From NCBI GenBank assembly GCA_000320545.1, contig ADNK01002335.1, forward strand, positions 1 through 32,103: a DNA stretch of 32,103 nt. The letters are read 5' to 3'. The notes under the pieces were generated by a model. That model saw only the letters and a program-made list of their open reading frames with translations, was not told the DNA's origin and searched no databases. How positions within the stretch are numbered: position 1 is the first letter of the stretch; each line of letters begins with the position of its first letter. Positions 21,957 through 30,552 of this stretch are shown one piece after another. The position numbers and the translations under genes were made by a program. Origin of the DNA: Bigelowiella natans CCMP2755. Taxonomy: Eukaryota; Cercozoa; Chlorarachniophyceae.

Positions 21957-22328
21957 CGAAAGTGAATAAGACAACACAGCGCGACAAGAGGGAGTTTAGC
22001 ACTTCAGTAGAGCTGTGAGGGAAATTATGGAAGATAAAGGACTCTTGAAAGCCATAATACCAATCATACACATACACACACGCACATACACACACGCACA
22101 TACACACACACACACACAGACGACAACACACATATACAGACATAAACACACATGAACATACGTACACCGAAGCCCGCGAGAACGCGCGCACACACGCACA
22201 TACCTTCCAGTACAATATGAGCGAGAAGTACCAAGTCAAGCGGCGGGTGCTGCTGAACGATATTGCGACTGTTACCGACTCAGAACGCTCGGAAGGCCTC
22301 ATCCTGGTCGATATGAATATACTTCACA

Positions 22329-22377
<49 letters not shown>

Positions 22378-23357
22378 GTTATCATCATTTTATATTAAAT
22401 CTACCGTCCACACTTATTCGCGATCATCAGCATGTACCGAAGGAGTACGACTACTGGTTCGAAAGCAAGCACAAGACGCCGCTGCTGAATGCGATTAAGC
22501 AGAATTCAAAGGTGAGATGTCTGGGCTGTGGATTGTGCTGATGAGTGCTAGATGGACGACGACTACGGGCGAAGAGACATTCCTCACAGTGGAGGATAAA
22601 TTGATGTCGCGAAGCAGCATATACCTTTGCTAATATCCTTGTATGATAAAATAATAACCTCTTCTTCCTCCCCTCCCGCTCATTCACCCTAACCTCAGGT
22701 GGAAATCGTCGAGACTGGGGAGGTAGATCTGAAAGACCGAGTGCGCACCAAGTCACAGAGCCGGGGACCTTTTCCTACACTCGCAGTAAAAAAGGCTCGC
22801 GCGGGCGAAGCTCTTCGGCGCCGCCCCAAGATCGGCGGAGATCAATGTCGTACGATTTTGAATGGGGGGGGGGGGGGGGATGGTCTGCCTCCTCGCTTTC
22901 TCCCTCCGTCAGATATGCATAATTTAAATCTCACACAAGTCTCTTCCCCCTCCTCCCAGATTCTCAAGGGCGCCTATGCTGACTCCCTCCTCCTCCAACG
23001 AGGCTGGAACTGCGCAGGGAGAACCGTTGGTAGAGTGCCTCCCGTCGTCGCCAGCATATATAAATTATGTAAATATATATATATATATATATATATATCC
23101 ATTATGTGTTTGTGCGTGTGTGTGTGTGTGTGTGTGTGTAGCCTCATTTGACGTGAAAATTGTTATCAACCCTGTCGTCAGAGCTGGAAGCACGCCCTCC
23201 AAGGAAATTACAAGTGGAGAATGTCCGTGTGAAAGAAGAGGAAGGAGTTGTTTGAGGGGGGAGGAGGGATAGACATACCCACGCACACAGAGAGGGGGGG
23301 GGGGGGGGAGGTAAGTGCGACTTTGTGAAAATCTGGAAGCAGAGAAGAAAAGAAATG

Positions 23358-23392
<35 letters not shown>

Positions 23393-24247
23393 TCTATATA
23401 TATAACTATATATACACACAACACATAAAAATATTAATATGCTGATATCTCTATGCACGTGACAGGTACTTAGCAGAGAACGGAATGGAGGGCGAGGAGG
23501 TCCAATTCGCTGAGAAGATCACGAAGATCAACTCCTGGGGACGGCGTCAAACCAGACTCGTGGCTATCACTAACAAAGCTATGGTGTCTAATGATGCAGT
23601 GGCACCACAGCAGCAGCAGCGCCTGATTGCATTCTATTTTGTATTCGACGTGTACACGACACACACGCGCGCAGGATATCGTGATAAAATATACACACGT
23701 GTTTTATAGTAATCATGTTGGTGTTCGTATCTATCGTAGTATAACCTCTCGGATAGAGCCGAGGTGAAGAGACGGGTCTCTCTAGAAAGGTAAGCAGCAA
23801 GACGATACTTACCTCTCATTCTCCCACCCCTGCGTCGAGTCACCTATCGACGCCATCGTCGGAAAAGACGAAGAGGACGTTGACGATGGTTTTCGCACTG
23901 CTACTGCTGCTGCTACATGGTGATTACGTGCAGGATTCGAGGGATGACTATCAGCACAGGCTCAAACGAATTCGTCGTGGTAGTAGTAGCAGCAGCAGCG
24001 CCTAACATCTGATCATCACCATCATCATCGTTGAGGACGGTGCAATGTACTAAACAACAACCCAACTTTCCGCGCAACTACTTCGCGCGCTGCTAGCACG
24101 TGCCCTCAGAGTACGACTACTGGTTCGAAACCCCGCTCCGTGGTGCGGTGATCTCTGTCTTCAAAAGCCACACTGCACACGGCCTCACGGTATGCTTAGA
24201 TGCCTGTGTTGTTTGTAAGGTTTTATGGGAAATATTCATACGAAATG

Positions 24248-24293
<46 letters not shown>

Positions 24294-24423
24294 TTCTCTC
24301 TTGTGTATGTGTGTGTGTGTGTGTGCGTGTGCGTGTGTGTTTGCCCATGCCGGGTGGCAGATAACGGAAGTAGGAACCGCGAAGCTCAAGGAGTATGTGC
24401 AGGGCAAAACCAAGATCGAGTAG
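21136..24423 (+). CDS. Tandem myosin tail homology 1 (TH1) domain protein without a motor
   Basis: TH1 domains bind acidic phospholipids and normally form class I myosin tails. Exons: 21136-21226, 21348-21397, 21495-21519, 21622-21686, 21817-21903, 22211-22306, 22431-22511, 22699-about 22850, a linker exon from 22960, 23182-23222, 23466-23583, 23740-23789, 23840-23888, 24097-24189, 24361-24423. The first TH1 contains KVIFSDYVMKINAQGRKQQ, VKRRVLLNDI and HVPKEYDYWFESKHKTPLL. The second contains AEKITKINSWGRRQTRLVAI, AEVKRRVSLER and HVPSEYDYWFETPLRG. The basic linker (KSQSRGPFPTLAVKKARAG) joins them; its splice sites and the exon 23840-23888 are uncertain. It starts MSTKVYKKTTYVASQLTEAQ and ends LKEYVQGKTKIE. 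There is no motor, IQ or SH3 sequence in the gene. Confidence 0.8.
22331..22373. repeat. (TA)n microsatellite in TH1 gene intron
   Basis: Lies in the intron 22307-22430, between the halves of the first TH1 domain. Other TA or TG tracts in the same gene are at 23065-23140 and 23365-23407, and a (CAG)n run at 21922-21953. Confidence 0.95.
24250..24344. repeat. (CT)n-(TG)n compound tract in the last TH1 gene intron
   Basis: A pyrimidine run then TG repeats, ending shortly before the acceptor GGTGGCAG at 24360. Confidence 0.9.
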
Positions 24424-24484
24424 GAGCAGCGGCAGCAGCGCAAAAAGACACAACATCGCCACCCACACACAAGCACACGAATAA

Positions 24485-24522
<38 letters not shown>

Positions 24523-24523
24523 T

Positions 24524-24560
<37 letters not shown>

Positions 24561-24868
24561 TTTATTAAATTAAACCCCTTTTCACCCTCACTGAAGTCGT
24601 CTCCTCCTCCTCCTCCTCGTCGTACATCGTTTTTTGCGGATAACAACTCGTAGGCACGATTCGAAGACGGCAGTCGAGCTCCCGCAGCTGCCAAGCCTAA
24701 AGCACGTGTGCAGGTTTCCAAGTCTTAAAGGTACCATTTCGGCGGTGCTGTGGTCCATCGTTCTCCTCATCGATCCAATATCCATGCTCGATCCTCTTTC
24801 AAGTTCGCGCAATGGCATAGTGTCTATTGGGAGACATTCATACGCGCGCGCGCGCGAAAACTAGTCGT
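24424..24868. other. Spacer between the TH1 gene and the RhoGEF
   Basis: It holds a (CA)n-(TA)n tract at 24485-24556 and a (CTC)n run. On the plus strand, 24653-24712 reads as an open 20-codon stretch (ARFEDGSRAPAAAKPKARVQ) between a TAG and a GT and could be an upstream RhoGEF exon. On the minus strand, 24694-24570 reads as a short acidic open frame after TTTAG. Neither can be confirmed. Confidence 0.35.
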
Positions 24869-25440
24869 ATGTGTGGTATAGAATTTGATTCATATTATCG
24901 TGTCAATATTAGACAAGCGCGACCATATACGTGCGGAGCTTGTGACAACAGAGCAGAGCTACTGCAAATCGTTGGTGCAGGTATTTTAACTCTTCCAAAG
25001 CATCGCTGCCTCCTCTCACCATCGTCTATCACTGCATCGTCATCATCACCATCATCATTATCGCTATTGCCGTGGCTTCTCTTGCATGCTCTCGTCGATC
25101 TTGTAGCTTTTATACTCGACATACATCTGAACGAATTTCTCCAGCGAGTGACTAGTTATCATACGGGGTTGATATCACGATCCTCCCACGCCGCCCCCGC
25201 CCCCCCTTTTTTTTATGCCCACTCTGTCTTTTTCTCAAAGGGGCTTGTTTCTCACATTTAATAGGTCATTTTGTTGTGGAGGCCTTCCGATCTTTTTTTT
25301 ACGAAGTTTTATGTTCTTCATCATGCTGCTGCTTTGTTCAGTTCCTGGCCTCCTTCGCATACCCGCTCGACGTGGAAAGGAACCGTTCCAGCTTGATGCA
25401 TGTGGGTTGCAAGGGCGTGAATGCGCTTTAATATTTGTGT

Positions 25441-25479
<39 letters not shown>

Positions 25480-25674
25480 CCATATATACATATGCATATT
25501 CTGTCATGCGCGCAGGTGACGCTTTACTTGTGTTGTGTTTTCTTTCTGCTGTATAGAACCGCAACAAATGGGTGGATCTCTTCGATAACTTCGAGAACAT
25601 CGTGCGGTAATCACAGCATGGAGGCGGCGTCCTAAGCAATATTGCCGAGCCCCTTCTCTCATTGTGCATAGATT

Positions 25675-25711
<37 letters not shown>

Positions 25712-27111
25712 GTATCTTATCAGTGCCTTCGTTTGTTGTGATTAGGTTTCATTGCGATTTCTTCTGCCCAGATCTCCAGAATTGCGTGCTCGAGGACGCC
25801 ATCACACATCCTGTTAGTGCTTTGTAGATGATGATGCCGAAGCTTTTCCTTCCGCCTGTCTCTGGCCTCTCCCCCCCGCCCTTCCACAATATCATGAATC
25901 TTCTCATCAGTGCCCTCCTATTCCTCCTGACTGTCAAATTATCGTCTTCTTCTTCTTCTTCTTCTTGCTTACTCCGTCCACCCCCCCCCCCCCCCCAGGT
26001 GAGCAACCCATACGTTTGGGCGACTGGGAAGAAGTCCCCTACTACCCAGGTGATCGGAGCACCATCACATCGTAGTTGCCACACGCCGCTTAGATATATC
26101 CTCGGCACAAGGCCAAAGCAAGAGATGCAGATGAGTTGATTCTATGCACGCATATACTGAGCGAGAGTGCCTCTTCATCGTCGGGGCACAACCTTCATTC
26201 TTCTGCCTCCCCCCCCTTCCCCCGCGCACAAACAAGCAGGTCCAATCCGCCCCATCGAGTCGCATGAGCTCCGGGCTGGAAATAACGCTGAACGGCAGCT
26301 CTGTCTGCACGCCCACGATGCAAGTGATCTCCGAGAGGCAAAGCGAAGCCAAGGGGAGGGGGGGGGAGGGGCTGGCGGGATCTGGAAGAGCCGCCTCCTG
26401 CCCGACCTCTCCATCTCTCACCACGGAAAGGGTGGGGCGCTCGTCCAAAACAACCGACATCGGCGCCGCCTTCAACAAGGTGTTTTCAACTCCGTGACGA
26501 TGTCGATGAGTGGTGAGGATGGTGGCGAGAACATAGATAATATGTACATTGAAAAAATTAGATATATATATATATATATATATAATGTATATATATATAT
26601 ACACATCTGACATGTCGGAATAGTACAATATGACGATACCTTTACAACCGTGCAGCGCGTCTCTTTGCTGAAGACGGTTTATGAGCCATATCTGGCCGGC
26701 TGGACAAAGCTGCAAGAGGTCTGTGAGAGAGGGGGAAAGGGGGGGGGGACCACCACCATACATACGCAATGTTTTGGCCGATAGTAAGATTAATAACACA
26801 GGCCGTGCAGCGCCTGAAGGAAAAGAGCAAATACTCGAAGTTTTTCAACAAACAACAGCAACTTACGGGATTAGGTGCGATACGTCTCTCGACGTCTCTC
26901 TGAGTATAAAAATATTTTTTAAAAAAAGTAGCGACTTTCCGGGTTTAGAAAAAGCAGCCCCGCGCACTCTCATTCATTAGTACACGATACACTCGGCACC
27001 GCAGCAAAGTAGTGTCGGTTGATGCTGTCACTTTCATTTGTTGTTGTTGTTGTTGTTGTTGTTGTTCTCCTTTGCACGAGGAAGCCATGTCACATCGGAA
27101 ATATGTCGTGC

Positions 27112-27155
<44 letters not shown>

Positions 27156-28018
27156 CTCTCTTAGGCATATCTTCGTACCTCATCATGCCGATACAGGTGG
27201 TCATGATAGTTATCGTCGTCGTCGTCGTCGTCCTCGTCAGTAGCTCTCCTTCGCACTTTTCCTGTGGAAGATATGCGTGTATACATGCGCACACTTATTA
27301 TCATATATTTATGTGCATATCCGAGTAAACGGCCATCGTGTGCAGCGAGCGAGCGGGCAATCACTAAGAGTTGTTGAGTTTGGTTGAAAGAAACATGAAA
27401 ATATACGCAGAGACGGGCCTATTCTCTCTTCTCCATTCTCCATTTTCAACTTGCTGTGACATTTCTCTTCCTTTTGCTGTGTTGGCGTGTGTGTTTGTGC
27501 GTGTATTGTTTTGCTTCTCTTGTCGCAGCGTGTGCCGCGCTACGTGCTGCTCATTCGAGAGCTGGTAATTCAGTGAAGTATAGAAACATCAACATTGCTA
27601 ATGATGGTGAAAGGGGGAGGGGGGAAGAAAGAACCTTTGAAAGTATTTTCCATAGATCATCTCAATGGATGGTTTTCGCGTTAATCTCCCCCCCCCCCCC
27701 CCCTCCCAATCGAGCAGGTGAATCTCTCTCTCTTTTTCTCTCATCAGGTACGAGTCGCTGCAGAAGGCGCTCAAATCGATCCAAAAAATCGCCAAGGTCG
27801 TAGATTGTGGCGGGAAACAGCAAATTAGATGCGCGTGTGGGTGGGGGGGGTACAGGGGATGAGATACTGCGATATCTTACAAAAAATAACCTCGTTGACA
27901 CTTGCCACGCGCAAGGTGTAGCAGAACGAATGAAGAATGCAAGTCCCAACAGCAGCTCTCTTTCCCCTCTCCTCTCTTTCTCTGTGCCTTCTAGGTGTGT
28001 GACTCGCATATCAAGTAG
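24869..28018 (+). CDS. RhoGEF: stand-alone DH (Dbl homology) domain protein, about 290 aa
   Basis: Guanine-nucleotide exchange factor for Rho-family GTPases. Exons: 24869-24875 (tentative MC start), 24913-24980, 25342-25401, 25557-25606, 25746-25812, 25999-26049, 26240-26479, 26656-26718, 26802-26874, 27165-27196, 27529-27564, (27628-27671, tentative), 27748-27796, 27995-28018. DH blocks: CR1 RAELVTTEQSYCKSLVQ-FLASFAYPL and NKWVDLFDNFENIVRFHCDF; CR2 TTDIGAAFNK-RVSLLKTVYEPYLAGW; CR3 GISSYLIMPIQ-RVPRYVLLIREL and YESLQKALKSIQKIAK-VCDSHIK. The invariant P-x-Q-R-x-P-R-Y core is intact. A Ser/Gly-rich insert of about 95 residues lies between CR1 and CR2. The stop follows the last DH helix, so the usual PH domain is absent. 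The link between 27564 and 27748 needs an exon of length 3n+2; the one given fits phase but has a poor acceptor. Confidence 0.82.
25446..25708. repeat. Two (TA)n tracts in consecutive RhoGEF introns
   Basis: TA runs at about 25446-25475 and 25678-25708, one on each side of the exon 25557-25606. A third is at 26563-26600. Confidence 0.9.
27114..27152. repeat. (CT)n tract before a RhoGEF micro-exon
   Basis: Pyrimidine run ending about 10 nt upstream of the acceptor CTTAG of the 32-nt exon 27165-27196; a plausible polypyrimidine tract. A (TTG)n run precedes it at 27038-27066. Confidence 0.9.
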
Positions 28019-29128
28019 CAGGACTAGGAGGAGGAGGAGGAGGAGGAGGAGGAGGAGCAATGGAGTCGTAGTTGTAGTAGTAGTAGTAGTAGTGGTAGAA
28101 GTAATTGCGAGTGCGCAGCAGCAGCAGCAGCAGATATTATAGCACGTGCGCTTCGCTGTAGTAGAGTGCAGCAAGCAACGCTAGAACGTGCGAGCCGTGA
28201 TATCCGTCAACTTTCTGCCATCCTAGCATCGCTGACAGCTAAGAGAGGAGACTTGCTTAGTGCTAATAACACTCATCGTATTTGCATGAAGTGCTTGCTT
28301 GTATAGATTCGATGATTTGATGCTAACATGTCGGCTGCTGTGCTGGTTAGAAGCACGTACGTCACGCACAATCGTAGATTGTGAAACGCTATGCATGTTG
28401 AGACTACATGCTCTTACGTGTTGTACCGACCGCCTTATGCATAGCACATAGGACGACTGACTGCGCATTTTTCAACGGCGCTACTAAATACGCATTGTTG
28501 GAATGATGCATCAGAAAAGCTAGCTAGTATAGCTAGCTAGCTAGTGTAAAGTAGTTAGCAAGGCTGGCGGCATTATTCACTAGTTCGCCTGCAAGCCTGT
28601 TCGCCTGATGACACAACCGTTGAACCAAGTATAGTGTGTCCAGATATTTCTAGATCACATTTACATGTTTAGATGTGTGATGTACACTGATAATGACGTA
28701 CGTATGTCATAACCACTATCCTTTCTAGCTTTCTATTTTGGGAACTAGAGATGACAACATATCTAGATATCTGACTTCAGTCGTCGCCATTTTAGCTATC
28801 ATGCACATATAGTGTATTAAGCTTCGGAGTGTACACTACTGTATCTATATTGTAGTATACTTGCACTTCTATACTTCTTTCTTTTTGCAAGCCAGAGTGC
28901 GTAAATAAGTTGCCGTGGCAACGCTAGAACGGCTAGACAACTGTCCGCTCGTGTGCGGTGCTGCAAAAGCTTGTGCAACTTCAAAGACGGGCGGATTGTA
29001 GCCCATGCGATGTCTACGATGTATCGTATCAACACGAACTATACCGCGCGTATCATAATTATTCGTAAATACGATGCTGCATGTGATATATGATAAGGCT
29101 GCTAAAATACTTACATTCTCACATAAGG
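28019..29128. other. Convergent spacer between RhoGEF and secreted protein B
   Basis: No supported gene. It starts with (AGG)n, (AGT)n and (CAG)n runs at 28026-28133 (RhoGEF 3' UTR), then unique sequence rich in CTAG, GTAC and GCATGC palindromes, with (TAGC)n at 28518-28545. Open frames on the minus strand here have no recognisable motif. Confidence 0.5.
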
Positions 29129-30160
29129 CTAATATTTGCATGGATGAATCAGAACGGCCTTGCCCTGCTTTCGCATCTGCTCGACGTGAGCTTTCATCTC
29201 CTCTTGCGAATGTAAATGTCTTGTAGTAACGAACCAGCCATTACGGGGAGTTCTATCATCCATGTCATCAAGATCCACATTCCTTTGCTTGAACCCTTTT
29301 ACAGCGCAGAAAGTCGCAGTGCCAAACTCGCTATGCGCGTGTACGCCTCTCTTCATGGCGTTCCCCCAGGCATCGAGAAAGCGCCTACTCTGGTAAGTAA
29401 GGTGCTCTCGATGACGGTGCACTTTGTTATCAACGACGTATTCATCTCTGAACTTCTGAGAAGACCAGCGCAGTCGATGTTCCTTTTCCTTGGGTAGAGG
29501 ATGAGCCTGCTCTGATATAAGATCCGCTGTCCCGCTGTACTTATCGAAAAGCTGCTTGAAGTTTCCGGTGTATTCGAGATCGTCTTCCCAAACCCACAGG
29601 CCGCAGCCATTCCACTTCTCTCCCGTCACCCGTTCGTACTCTCTCATTGCAGTGTAAATGTACTCGTCGTGATATCCGCGCGCCCACGTCTGGATTCCAA
29701 ATTCGGTGCCGTCCGCTCTCTTCATAAGAGTGAAATAAGAGGGGAGGTTCCTCATATCTGGAAAATTTTTGAGCATCATATCGTCACTCGTCACGACGAC
29801 TCTTTGCTTCCCAAACCTCTTGTAGAGATCATCCAGGAAGACGGGCTTCTCCTCGATTATCTCGGTGGAATTGTGGCGAAGACCCTCGCTTACGCTGAGG
29901 AGGTTGGCCTCCTTGGGATCCTTGAGAGTTCCGTAAGAGATGATGACCTGCCTCTCGGGCTCTATCTCTTCGATTATCCTTTGAAAGCGCTTGACCATCG
30001 CCTCTGTCGGAAGATACGTCCGAATCATCACTGCCTCGCCTTTGCAGCTTCCAGCTTCCGCCTCCAACGCGCCCTGCGAGCGTGCGGTGAAGGTGGCAGC
30101 CCCGCGGCACGCCAGAGTGAGCAACAGGGACAGGAGCACCCGACGCGATCCACGACCCAT
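29129..30160 (-). CDS. Secreted/Golgi protein B, putative glycosyltransferase-like, 343 aa, intronless
   Basis: A single uninterrupted exon starts at MGRGSRRVLLSLLLTLACRG, a signal peptide; an ATG two codons upstream (30166) is equally possible. The core blocks match protein A: TWARGYHDEY, WNGCGLWVWEDDLEYTGNF, KYSGTADLI, REHLTYQSRRFLDAW, AHSEFG and a C-terminal LIHPCKY. The acidic block is EDDLEY, closer to a D-x-D metal site than EQDVEY in protein A. B lacks the phase-1 intron that A carries just before the first conserved Cys (AGSCKG here, GACSNS in A). The open frame continues upstream of the start for about 48 codons, but that part has no signal-like sequence. It is divergent from the PDE12-like gene. 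Confidence 0.85.
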   Translation of the reverse strand: MGRGSRRVLLSLLLTLACRGAATFTARSQGALEAEAGSCKGEAVMIRTYLPTEAMVKRFQRIIEEIEPERQVIISYGTLKDPKEANLLSVSEGLRHNSTEIIEEKPVFLDDLYKRFGKQRVVVTSDDMMLKNFPDMRNLPSYFTLMKRADGTEFGIQTWARGYHDEYIYTAMREYERVTGEKWNGCGLWVWEDDLEYTGNFKQLFDKYSGTADLISEQAHPLPKEKEHRLRWSSQKFRDEYVVDNKVHRHREHLTYQSRRFLDAWGNAMKRGVHAHSEFGTATFCAVKGFKQRNVDLDDMDDRTPRNGWFVTTRHLHSQEEMKAHVEQMRKQGKAVLIHPCKY

Positions 30161-30552
30161 TAGCATTGAGGGGCCACTCAGGGAATACCAGTTCTGGATG
30201 CACCGGCAATAACTTTTTGCTGTCTGGAAGCAAGCAACAAACGAGGGTTTTGTGGCAACGATTGATATTCCCTGGGCCTCCCCGGTTTTCTTTAGAATAG
30301 TCAAAATCCGTTAGAATTCTTGCCTTGCGACATCCAAAAATCACAGAATCCCGGTGTTTCAGCCTCCTCGGCTGTCGCTGTTAGCTTGTGGCTTTTCGCC
30401 TCTTGTCGCACAACGAAAATCCAGGCAGTTCCACTAACCGAAAATAACGTCGAAAACTCTGTACTCCCGCCGTCGGCCGAGGACGGACCGCCGCGCCGCC
30501 ATTCTACAGGGGAGGCCAACGAGAATATATTGGATAAACAGAAGCGCGAAGC
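30161..30552. promoter_or_regulatory. Divergent upstream region between protein B and the PDE12-like gene
   Basis: About 0.4 kb. An in-frame stop (TAA at 30535-30537) precedes the chosen PDE12 ATG, which supports that start if no upstream exon exists. An open plus-strand frame across 30320-30565 has no ATG and no recognised motif. Confidence 0.45.

Noticed and set aside
22331-26600. Evenly repeated short tracts that could suggest an array such as CRISPR
   Set aside because: They are simple dinucleotide microsatellites in introns of a eukaryotic genome, with no repeat-spacer structure.
28223-29141. Minus-strand frames of 72-90 codons between RhoGEF and protein B
   Set aside because: No motif, no splice partners, and composition like the other convergent spacers.
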